Below, one piece after another: positions 48,142-55,631 of a stretch of 64,000 nucleotides of DNA. Position numbers and translations under genes: made by a program. Under the pieces are notes generated by a model, which saw only the letters and a program-made list of their open reading frames with translations, had not been told where the DNA came from and made no database searches. This DNA comes from Serratia odorifera (GTDB taxonomy: Bacteria > Pseudomonadota > Gammaproteobacteria > Enterobacterales > Enterobacteriaceae). The number at the start of each line of letters is the position of its first letter. The stretch's first letter is position 1. The stretch covers positions 682,001 to 746,000 of the forward strand of contig NZ_LR134117.1 of NCBI RefSeq assembly GCF_900635445.1, given 5' to 3'.

Positions 48142-50031
48142 TCAGGCGCCAATCACCCCGCCATCTTTGCGGGTGATCATCAATACCGAAGAGCGTGGAC
48201 GCGGACTGTTATTCGGGAAGTGAGAATCCCCTTCCTCTCCAGGGTGCTGAACGTTAACAAACATCGTTTTGTAATCTGGCGTGAAGGTAATACCGGTCAG
48301 TTCGCATGACTTCGGTCCGACCATAAAGCGGCGGATCTCGCCGCTTTGCGGATCGCCCACCAGCATCTGGTTGTTACCCTGCCCCTGAAAATCGCCTTTA
48401 TTACTGTACTTGCCATCGGTCAGGATCCACAGACGCCCTGCCTTATCGAACCCCAGGCCATCCGGGCTGTTAAACGTATTTTCAGCCGTGATGTTTGGCG
48501 TGCCACGGTTGACCCCTTCCGGATAGGCGATCGGGTTGCCACACAGCACATAAATGTCCCATGAGAACGTTGCTGCCGTCGCGTCACCGCCTTCGTCCCA
48601 GCGGATAATCTGGCCGTAAACGTTCTTTGGACGCGGGTTGGCGGCATTCAACGGCATGCCTTCTTCGCCGCGCTTGCTGTTGTTGGTCAAGGTGCAGTAG
48701 GCGCGCCCGTCATGCGGGTTGACGGCGATCCATTCCGGGCGATCCATTTTAGTGGCGCCAACCTGCGCGGCAGCCTTGCGGGCAAAGATCAGCACTTCTG
48801 CCGCATCACGGAAGCCGTTTTCCGGCGTCAGGCCGTTTTTGCCAAACTCCAGCGCTATCCAGCGCCCTTTGCCTTTGAGCGGCGTGCCGTTGGCGTCACC
48901 GTCAAACTGCGCCACGTACAGCGTGCCGTCATCCAGCAGGCCGCGGTTATTCGCCGGGTTGGCGACGTCAACCTTACCTTTGGAAACGTATTTATAGATA
49001 TGCTCGCCGCGTTCATCGTCGCCCATATACACCACCAGACGCCCATCCCTGGCCACGGTTACCGCGGCATTTTCATGTTTAAAACGCCCCAGCGCGGTGT
49101 GTTTTATCGGCGTCGAGGTCGGATTCATCGGGTCGATTTCCACAATCCAACCGTGGCGGTTAAATTCGTTCGGGTTCTTCGCCACGTCGAAACGGTCGTC
49201 AAAATCCGGCCAGTTACGTTCTGGCTCGCTGACGTTGAGCGTGTAGCGCTGCTGTTCCGGCGTGGTTTTATAATCGGCCTGTTTGGTGCCGAAATAGGTA
49301 TCGAAGTTCTCTTCGCAGGTCAGATAGGTGCCCCACGGCGTTTTGCCGTTGGCGCAGTTGCCAAAGGTGCCCAGCACCTTACGGCCGGACGGGTCGGCTG
49401 CGGTTTGCAGCAACGGGTGGCCGGCTGCCGGGCCACTGAATTGCATTTCGCTATTGGCGGTAATGCGGCGGTTGTAGCGCGAAGGGCGCTCGACTTCCCA
49501 GCGCTGCGTGTCGCCAATGCGTTTCACCGCCACAATCGAGACGCCGTGCCCGGCCTGAGACTTGCGCACCTCTTCCAGACTGGTGGCCTTGCTGCCGCCA
49601 TGGGCGAACAGGTACTGCTCGTTAACGTATTCGTTATTGATCGCCATCACCCCGTGACGATCGTCGATCGGGAAGAAGCTCATGCCATCGTTGTTATCGC
49701 CGAATTGTTTTTCCTGATCGGCCGCGCTATTACCGCCATTGGCATCAAACGCCGCTGCGCCGTCAACCAACGGCTCCCCCCAGGAGATCAGCACTTCAGC
49801 CTGGTATCCCGGTGCGATCGCCACCTCATCGGCGCTAGAAGCAGCAATCCCTTTAAAGCCCAGCAGCTTGTTGGCCGGCAGATCCTCGGCCAACGCTTCG
49901 GCCGATACGCTCAAAATACCGCCGCCGAGGAAACCGGCCAGGCCAACGGCGCCGGCGCTGCCCAGCAGCAATTTACGACGGGTGGGATCGATCAGGCGAT
50001 CGGCATTTAATTGCTCAATTTTATTGGTCAT
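48142..50031 (-). CDS. phoX: PhoX-family alkaline phosphatase (Tat-exported)
   Basis: Predicted periplasmic Ca/Fe-dependent alkaline phosphatase of the PhoX (DUF839) family, which releases phosphate from organic esters. From ATG 50031 the protein has 629 residues. A twin-arginine signal (DPTRRKLLLGSAGAVGLAGF) near residues 16-35 is followed by SAEALAEDL with a likely cleavage site. Family stretches include GNCANGKTPWGTYLTCEE, MGDDERGEHIYKYV and FNSPDGLGFDKAGRLWI. AGGAAG upstream supports this start; a longer upstream frame has no signal-like content. A Pho-box-like site lies about 90 bases upstream. In E. coli apaH is next to folA, so this gene is an insertion relative to that order. Confidence 0.88.
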   Translation of the reverse strand: MTNKIEQLNADRLIDPTRRKLLLGSAGAVGLAGFLGGGILSVSAEALAEDLPANKLLGFKGIAASSADEVAIAPGYQAEVLISWGEPLVDGAAAFDANGGNSAADQEKQFGDNNDGMSFFPIDDRHGVMAINNEYVNEQYLFAHGGSKATSLEEVRKSQAGHGVSIVAVKRIGDTQRWEVERPSRYNRRITANSEMQFSGPAAGHPLLQTAADPSGRKVLGTFGNCANGKTPWGTYLTCEENFDTYFGTKQADYKTTPEQQRYTLNVSEPERNWPDFDDRFDVAKNPNEFNRHGWIVEIDPMNPTSTPIKHTALGRFKHENAAVTVARDGRLVVYMGDDERGEHIYKYVSKGKVDVANPANNRGLLDDGTLYVAQFDGDANGTPLKGKGRWIALEFGKNGLTPENGFRDAAEVLIFARKAAAQVGATKMDRPEWIAVNPHDGRAYCTLTNNSKRGEEGMPLNAANPRPKNVYGQIIRWDEGGDATAATFSWDIYVLCGNPIAYPEGVNRGTPNITAENTFNSPDGLGFDKAGRLWILTDGKYSNKGDFQGQGNNQMLVGDPQSGEIRRFMVGPKSCELTGITFTPDYKTMFVNVQHPGEEGDSHFPNNSPRPRSSVLMITRKDGGVIGA

Positions 50032-50121
50032 GATTTTAGCTTCCTGGTAGACGGCGCCACGATCAAAGGTCACCAGAGTTGCCGAGGCGCTCAAGGTTGG
50101 GCTTCATACTAATCAGGAAGT

Positions 50122-50139
50122 GTGACGAAAATGTTACAG
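50122..50139 (-). promoter_or_regulatory. Putative Pho box upstream of phoX
   Basis: The minus strand reads CTGTAACATTTTCGTCAC, 18 bases whose two halves resemble the PhoB direct repeat (consensus CTGTCATAAATCTGTCAC; 12 of 18 identical by eye). It lies 91 bases upstream of the phoX start, a usual PhoB distance. Phosphate-starvation control of an alkaline phosphatase makes functional sense. Confidence 0.6.
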
Positions 50140-50379
50140 AGGTCAGGCAGGGACACAATTTGCCGGCAAAAGCAAAATAGCTCGCTAAAACAAAGCGCTC
50201 AAAATTCCCTGGCGCGCCTGATAATGCTCAGTCAACCGTCTGGCGCGTTGATGTGCCGCGCGCTAAGTCGCTCGGTAGCGTATAGCGTTCAACCTGTGGG
50301 GCTGAGGAAGGCCTCCGCAGGGACACAATCACTTTGTTCCCTGCGGGTGTTTTACGGCTTACGCTGCGTGACTCGTCGA
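50140..50379. other. folA-phoX intergenic region with hairpin and short direct repeat
   Basis: No gene is seen. The plus strand has a terminator-shaped element, CCGCAGGGA/TCCCTGCGG (50315-50346), followed by GTGTTTT. It sits just past the minus-strand folA stop, where its U-tract faces the wrong way for folA. GCAGGGACACAAT occurs twice, near 50147 and 50317. Confidence 0.5.
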
Positions 50380-50862
50380 TTAACGACGTTCGAGAATTTC
50401 AAAACAATAGCTGTGCGAGTTCTGCTCGTCTGCGTCATGGAATTCGCTAAACGAGGTTTCCCATTCGTCTGGTTCGTAATCCGGGAAATGCGTATCGCCA
50501 CCGACTTCGGCGTCGATGTGTGTCAGATACATGCGGTTGGCACGCGCCAGGAACTGGCTATAGATACGCCCGCCGCCCATCACCATCACTTCTTCCACGT
50601 CGCCCGCGGCAGCCAGTGCTTCATCCAGCGAGGTTGCCCAGGTCACGCCGGTTTCAACGCCCGCTCGGCTGCTCAACACGATATTATGGCGCCCCGGCAA
50701 TGGGCGGCCAATCGACTCAAACGTCTTGCGGCCCATAATGACCGGCTTATTTAACGTGTTACGTTTAAACCACGCCAAATCGGCTGGCAGATGCCATGGC
50801 ATGGCGTTTTCCATACCAATTACGCGATCCGCCGCCAAGGCAGCGATCAGGCTGATAATCAT
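50380..50862 (-). CDS. folA: Dihydrofolate reductase
   Basis: NADPH-dependent reduction of dihydrofolate to tetrahydrofolate; the target of trimethoprim. The protein from ATG 50862 has 160 residues (E. coli 159): MIISLIAALAADRVIGMENA. The catalytic acid is the Asp in PADLAWFKRNTL near residue 28; NADPH-binding stretches are GRKTFESIGRPLPGR and VMVMGGGRIY. The C-terminus SHSYCFEILERR equals E. coli. A longer in-frame start eight codons upstream is not supported by alignment. It is transcribed alone. Confidence 0.97.
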   Translation of the reverse strand: MIISLIAALAADRVIGMENAMPWHLPADLAWFKRNTLNKPVIMGRKTFESIGRPLPGRHNIVLSSRAGVETGVTWATSLDEALAAAGDVEEVMVMGGGRIYSQFLARANRMYLTHIDAEVGGDTHFPDYEPDEWETSFSEFHDADEQNSHSYCFEILERR

Positions 50863-50995
50863 TGTTAAACCCTGTATAGGCAGCAAAATTGCTCACACTA
50901 TACGTAAAGCCCCATCGGCCGTCGATAGGGCAAACAAGCAATGTGAATATATAAGATAGCTCTTATCAGAATAGCTAATAATTACCGGCACTAAG

Positions 50996-51481
50996 CTATA
51001 CCCCCGGGCGTTTGCGATACAACCATAATCCCGGTAACGACAGGCCGATCGACAACGCGCCGACGATAAAACAGGCTTTGAGAAAATGCGTCACCATCAC
51101 CGCCATCAGCGCCTCGCTATAGCCAAGGTGTGAGATCTCCACCAGCGTAATCATAGCGGTATAGGCTGGGATGCCAGGGAACATCGGGATAACCGCCGCC
51201 ACGGTGAATACTTTCGGATGCGCCAGCAACCAGCGCGACCAATATATACCGATAATGCCAATCAGCACCGCCGCCAGAAACGACGCCCATTCGATATTGA
51301 TGCCCCCCGCCATCAGCAGCATGCGCGAGCCGTGCCCCAACGCACCAAGCAAGGCGCAATAGCGCAGCGCGCGCAGCGGCACGTTGAACACCATGGCAAA
51401 CCCCAGCGCCGGCACCGCCGCCAGCAGCATATCGCGCCCCAGCGCCCATAACAGCATCATGACCACCCCCGCAAACCCCAC
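50996..51481 (-). CDS. yjjB: YjjB-like small subunit of a succinate/amino acid exporter (ThrE superfamily)
   Basis: Small membrane protein with about five hydrophobic segments. Stretches such as GFAMVFNVPLRALRYCALLG, VAAVIPMFPGIPAYTAMI and GALSIGLSLPGLWLYRKRP are nearly the same as E. coli YjjB, which works with YjjP in succinate export; the pair also resembles the split ThrE threonine/serine exporter. The GTG start at 51481 gives 161 residues; ATG codons at 51460 or 51457 would give about 154 (E. coli 157), so the start is uncertain. It overlaps the yjjP end. Confidence 0.9.
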   Translation of the reverse strand: MGFAGVVMMLLWALGRDMLLAAVPALGFAMVFNVPLRALRYCALLGALGHGSRMLLMAGGINIEWASFLAAVLIGIIGIYWSRWLLAHPKVFTVAAVIPMFPGIPAYTAMITLVEISHLGYSEALMAVMVTHFLKACFIVGALSIGLSLPGLWLYRKRPGV

Positions 51482-52257
51482 AGCGACATCGCCATTATTA
51501 CGCCAATGCAGGTGGCGAGGGTTAACAGGCTGGCCATTGCCCAGCGCGCCAGGCCGGTATTGACATGCCCCTTGAACATATCCGCCACCGCATTGATCAG
51601 CGGAAAGCCCGGCACCAGCAGCAATACGCTGGCGGCCATCGCCACGCTGGCCGTCTGATTAAACCACGGCAGACGCAGCAGCAAGCCGGATGCCGACGTG
51701 GCGACAAACGCCGTCAGGCAGAAGTTGATCAGCGGGTTCATCTGCCGAGCGGTCAACATCTGCCGTACCCACATCGCCAGACCACTGGCGATAAAGGTCA
51801 CGGCGAACGCATCGCTACCGCCGCCGTTAAGCATGCTGAAGCAACCGCAGGAGAGTGCCACCATCAATACCACCAGACCGCGTGGGTAACGCAGCGGGCG
51901 GATCTTGTCGAGGCGCTTTGCCACCTCGCCGACGTCCGCCAGCCGATGTTCCGCCAGAATCACCACGTGCTGCACCTCGGTGACCATCTGCATGTTGATA
52001 CCGCGATCGATGTTCTTGCGCGTCGTGGTCAGACAGGCTCCGTTGCTGATGGTCGTCAGCACCACCGCGTTGGCGGAAATCGAGCTTTCTACGCTGTCCA
52101 TGCCCAACGCCAGCCCGAGGCGGGTGGAGAGTTGTTCAACCACCATGCTTTCGGCACCGTGCTGCAACAGCATCAGTGCGCATTGGATGCACAGTCGGGT
52201 GATGTCTCGTTGTTGCCGGTTAGGCTCCGGCATGCTGATGATGGCTTGCTGCTTCAT
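51457..52257 (-). CDS. yjjP: YjjP-like large subunit of a succinate/amino acid exporter (ThrE superfamily)
   Basis: Partner of YjjB. The protein has 266 residues: a soluble N-terminal half containing HGAESMVVEQLSTRLGLALG and SISANAVVLTT, then about five membrane segments from residue 125 (GLVVLMVALSCGCF). This is the ThrE/YjjP (DUF1212) layout. In E. coli yjjPB is far from folA; here the pair sits between folA and a LysE-type exporter that is divergent from it by about 130 bases. Confidence 0.9.
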   Translation of the reverse strand: MKQQAIISMPEPNRQQRDITRLCIQCALMLLQHGAESMVVEQLSTRLGLALGMDSVESSISANAVVLTTISNGACLTTTRKNIDRGINMQMVTEVQHVVILAEHRLADVGEVAKRLDKIRPLRYPRGLVVLMVALSCGCFSMLNGGGSDAFAVTFIASGLAMWVRQMLTARQMNPLINFCLTAFVATSASGLLLRLPWFNQTASVAMAASVLLLVPGFPLINAVADMFKGHVNTGLARWAMASLLTLATCIGVIMAMSLWGLRGWS

Positions 52258-52384
52258 ACTGCCCCGTGATTCACGCTGAATGAATGTTCATCATATTGCT
52301 TATTCTGCCCACAATGGGTTGATGCGCGTCAGGGTGCTCAGCGTTATTATCAATGCAATGACATTTTTTACCGAGACTGTGACC

Positions 52385-52999
52385 ATGCTTGAAACCACAC
52401 TGTTCGTCGCCGGGATCGCCACGCTGGGCATGTTGTCGCCGGGGCCGGATTTTTTCCTGGTGATCAAGAACGCCGCACGTTATCCACGGCTGGCGGCGAT
52501 GATGACCGCCTGCGGCGTGATTTTCGGCGTCGCGACCCATATGTCGTACTGCGTCGCCGGGCTGGCGGTGGTGATTACCACCACGCCGTGGCTGTTTAAC
52601 CTGCTGAAATATGCCGGTGCGGCCTACCTTATCTGGGTTGGCATCCAGGCGTTGCTGTCACGCGGCGGCGGTAAAATGAACGTCAGTAATCTGCCACAGC
52701 AGCAGGTCAGCCTGAAAAATGCCTTTATGCAGGGTTATCTGTGCAATCTGCTGAACCCAAAGGCTACGCTGTTCTTCCTGGCGGTGTTCACCCAGGTGTT
52801 GCAGATCGACTCCGGCATCGGTGAAAAATTGTGGTATGCGGGGATAATCCTTGGCCTGTCGGCGCTGTGGTGGCCGCTGCTGGTATATCTGATTCAAAGC
52901 GGGCCGGTACGCCGCGGGTTGGAAAAAGTGCAGAAGGTGGTCGATAAACTGCTGGGCGGCATGTTGATTGCGCTTGGGATTAAGGTCGCACTGAGCTAA
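52385..52999 (+). CDS. LysE/RhtB-family amino acid exporter
   Basis: Inner-membrane exporter of the LysE/RhtB family. From ATG 52385 the protein has 204 residues with about six membrane segments. The family signature is GMLSPGPDFFLVIKNAARYP near the N-terminus, with GAAYLIWVGIQAL and CNLLNPKATLFFLAVFTQV further on. Substrate cannot be read from the sequence; homoserine, threonine or another neutral amino acid is typical. A longer upstream frame (from about 52280) lacks a signal and is not adopted. Confidence 0.9.
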   Translation: MLETTLFVAGIATLGMLSPGPDFFLVIKNAARYPRLAAMMTACGVIFGVATHMSYCVAGLAVVITTTPWLFNLLKYAGAAYLIWVGIQALLSRGGGKMNVSNLPQQQVSLKNAFMQGYLCNLLNPKATLFFLAVFTQVLQIDSGIGEKLWYAGIILGLSALWWPLLVYLIQSGPVRRGLEKVQKVVDKLLGGMLIALGIKVALS

Positions 53000-53005
53000 G
53001 CCGCT

Positions 53006-53032
53006 AAAAACGCGCTCTCCAGCGGAGAGCGC
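53006..53032 (-). terminator. Terminator of kefC
   Basis: A perfect 9-base stem, GCGCTCTCC/GGAGAGCGC, with a 3-base loop is followed on the minus strand by GTTTTTA. It lies 8 bases past the kefC stop, between convergent genes. Confidence 0.8.
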
Positions 53033-53039
53033 ATCTGAC

Positions 53040-54893
53040 TTACCCTTTGGCTTCCACCACCTCGTCTTCCGGCGCCTTGCCGTCGATGCTGCCGCGCCAG
53101 CCGGTTTGCTGAACCCGTACCAGACGCGACCGATCCTGTTCGATGGCGGTACTGAGCATCTCCTTCGCCCGCTGCAAGGTGGCGATGCGGAATTCGGTAT
53201 CTTCGTAATTCTCCATCATCGCTTCCAGCATTTGCAGATTGTAACGGCGGAAAGTGTCCGCTTTCTCACGCGCCTCGTAGGCATCCAGCCCCAGCAATTC
53301 CAGGGTTTCGCGGCCAATGCGCAGCGAGCTTTCGAACGTCTCGCGTTCCGGGTTTTCCACGCCCAACTGTCGCAGCTGATACCAGTGGTCGACGTCGCGC
53401 GCGCGCGCCACCACCTTCAAGTGCGGGAAATGGCGTTTGGCCAGCTCGGTCAGTTGCAGGTTGGCCTCCACGTCATCGATGGCGTTAATCAGCACTTTGG
53501 CGTGCTCTGCGCCAGCGGCCTCCAGCAGATCGGCGCGCGTGGCATCGCCATAAAACACTTTGGTGCCGAACTTGCGCAGCGTTTCGATATGATCCGGATC
53601 GTGATCCAGTACCACGGTGTGTACCCCGTTGGCCAACAGCAAGCGACCGGCGATCTGGCCAAACCGGCCAAAACCGGCGATGATGACGCTGGCGTTCTCT
53701 TCATCGATCACATCCGCCGGACGATCGTCCTTCGGCGCATTGTTCTCCCGTCGGGCGGCGATAACCAGCAGCAGTGGCGTTGCCGCCATTGACAGTGCCA
53801 CCGCCAGCGTCAGCGCTTTCGCCCACTCCACCGGCAGCACGCCGGCCATTTGCGCTGCGCCGAAAATCACAAAGGCAAATTCACTGCCCTGGCCAAGCAG
53901 AATGGCGAACAGCCCGCGCTGACGCTTCGGCACGCCCAGCAGCGGCGCAATCAGCCACAGCATGGCGGCCTTCAGCAACATAAAACCCAACAGCAGCGTG
54001 GCGATCAACAGCGGATGACTGAACAGCGTGCCAAAGTCGATCGACATGCCCACGCCGATAAAGAACAGGCCAAGCAGCAGGCCTTTGAACGGCTGAATGT
54101 CGCTTTCTAGCGCATGGCGGTATTCCGAGCTTGCCAGCAGTACCCCGGCAAGGAACGCCCCCATCGCCATCGATAAACCGGCCATTTCCAGCAAAATGCC
54201 GAAGCCGAAAACCAGGAACAACGCCACGGCGCTGAACACTTCACGCATGCCGGAACGTGCGACAAAATGCAGCAGCGGCCGCGTCACATAACGGCCCAGC
54301 AACACTACCAGCGCCAGCGCTCCGACCACCTTTGCCGCTGACAGCGCAAAGGCTTCCAGCGTGGTAGCCGCGCCGCTATTGGCCAACAGCGGGATCATCG
54401 CCACCAGCGGAATTGCCGCGATGTCCTGGAACAACAGCACCGCAAAAGCACCGCGGCCAATCGGCGACGGCGTCAGGTTACGTTCGCTCATCGCCTGCAT
54501 GGCAATGGCGGTAGAAGACAGCGCCAGCGCCAGGCCAATCAGCAGCGCCACTTTCCAGTCCAGTCCCAAGAAATAACAGAATGCACTGAGCACCAGCCCG
54601 CAGCCGGCCATCTGTAATCCGCCACCGCCAAACACCGACGCGCGCAGCGTCCATAACCGTTTCGGATCCAGCTCCAATCCGATAATGAACAGCATCAGCA
54701 CCACGCCGATTTCCGCAAAGGTCAGGATCGATTCGGCATCTGATACCAGCTTCAGCCCCCATGGGCCGATGATACAGCCGGCAATCAGGTACCCCAGTAC
54801 CGATCCCAATCCCAGTCGCACCGCGATCGGCACCAACAGACCTGCCGATCCCAGATAGATCAGCCCTTCAAGCATCATGCCGTGATTATCCAT
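53040..54893 (-). CDS. kefC: Glutathione-regulated potassium-efflux system protein KefC
   Basis: K+/H+ antiporter of the CPA2 family that acidifies the cytoplasm during electrophile attack; glutathione keeps it closed and glutathione adducts open it. The protein has 617 residues (E. coli 620). About twelve membrane segments in residues 1-380 are followed by a RCK-N domain starting SVIIAGFGRFGQIAGRLLL near 400. The regulatory loop HALESDIQPFKGLLLGLFFI is present. It overlaps the ancillary kefF by 8 bases. Confidence 0.96.
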   Translation of the reverse strand: MDNHGMMLEGLIYLGSAGLLVPIAVRLGLGSVLGYLIAGCIIGPWGLKLVSDAESILTFAEIGVVLMLFIIGLELDPKRLWTLRASVFGGGGLQMAGCGLVLSAFCYFLGLDWKVALLIGLALALSSTAIAMQAMSERNLTPSPIGRGAFAVLLFQDIAAIPLVAMIPLLANSGAATTLEAFALSAAKVVGALALVVLLGRYVTRPLLHFVARSGMREVFSAVALFLVFGFGILLEMAGLSMAMGAFLAGVLLASSEYRHALESDIQPFKGLLLGLFFIGVGMSIDFGTLFSHPLLIATLLLGFMLLKAAMLWLIAPLLGVPKRQRGLFAILLGQGSEFAFVIFGAAQMAGVLPVEWAKALTLAVALSMAATPLLLVIAARRENNAPKDDRPADVIDEENASVIIAGFGRFGQIAGRLLLANGVHTVVLDHDPDHIETLRKFGTKVFYGDATRADLLEAAGAEHAKVLINAIDDVEANLQLTELAKRHFPHLKVVARARDVDHWYQLRQLGVENPERETFESSLRIGRETLELLGLDAYEAREKADTFRRYNLQMLEAMMENYEDTEFRIATLQRAKEMLSTAIEQDRSRLVRVQQTGWRGSIDGKAPEDEVVEAKG

Positions 54894-55443
54894 TTTCGGC
54901 TCCCAGTGCCAGCGGTTGTTGACGATCCAGCAGATATTGCATCAAACGCTGGCGGTAAGCCTCACCGGCGGATATCAACGCCGGCTCGTTGCAGGTGAAA
55001 GTGTTATGTACGGCAAAGTACGGCTGCCAGTGCATGCCGCAATATATCGCCGTTGCCTGCAACGGTTGCCCCAGCACCGCAAAGTTGGGGTAGTCACCCA
55101 GTTCGAAGTGGTGTTCATCGCCGCCGCTGGTCACCGCCCACAGACAGTCTTTACCCACCAGCGCATTGCCTTCATGACCATAGGCCCAGCCGTGTTCCAG
55201 CACTTTGTCGATCCACAGTTTCAGTAACGGCGGCAGGCTGTACCACTGGATCGGATGCTGTAACACCACCAGATCGGCACGCTGCAGCGCCTGCTGTTCG
55301 GCGTTGATATCAATATTAAAATCAGGATAAAGCTCATACAGCGAACGGACTTCCACGTCGGGAATGTCCTTTACCGCCTGCAATAAGCGCTGATTGGCAT
55401 GGGAATGCCGGGGATACGGGTGTGCGTAAATGATTAGAATCAT
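54886..55443 (-). CDS. kefF: KefC ancillary quinone oxidoreductase KefF
   Basis: Flavodoxin-fold (NQO1-type) oxidoreductase required for full KefC activity. From ATG 55443 the protein has 185 residues (E. coli 176). It begins MILIIYAHPYPRHSHANQRL and shows PIQWYSLPPLLKLWIDKVLE and HGWAYGHEG as in E. coli. A longer frame starting 15 codons upstream is not supported by alignment. The coupled kefF-kefC order is as in E. coli. Confidence 0.95.
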   Translation of the reverse strand: MILIIYAHPYPRHSHANQRLLQAVKDIPDVEVRSLYELYPDFNIDINAEQQALQRADLVVLQHPIQWYSLPPLLKLWIDKVLEHGWAYGHEGNALVGKDCLWAVTSGGDEHHFELGDYPNFAVLGQPLQATAIYCGMHWQPYFAVHNTFTCNEPALISAGEAYRQRLMQYLLDRQQPLALGAENG

Positions 55444-55578
55444 GCTGTTCTCGTCGTTCCTTGCCAATACATCAAGCATATATACCAATCACACAGCCTG
55501 ACAGGTTGTTGTTTGATTGATAGCGGAAATTTTTAACGCGAGCCAACAAATTTGCTGAATGAATTTAACCAGCAGATG

Positions 55579-55622
55579 AAAAAACCGTCGGAGCGGTTGC
55601 AGGAGCCTGCAAAGCAGGCTCC
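55579..55622 (-). terminator. Terminator downstream of the FhuE-like gene
   Basis: On the minus strand two hairpins follow the receptor stop: GGAGCCTGC/GCAGGCTCC with a 3-base loop (55602-55622), then AACCG/CGGTT (about 55583-55598) running into TTTTTT. The second has the U-tract expected of an intrinsic terminator. Confidence 0.7.
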
Positions 55623-55631
55623 CGTCTGGCA

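Noticed and set aside
48712..50010. 432-codon plus-strand frame opposite phoX
   Set aside because: Shadow frame; phoX on the minus strand has a Tat signal and family motifs, this one has none.
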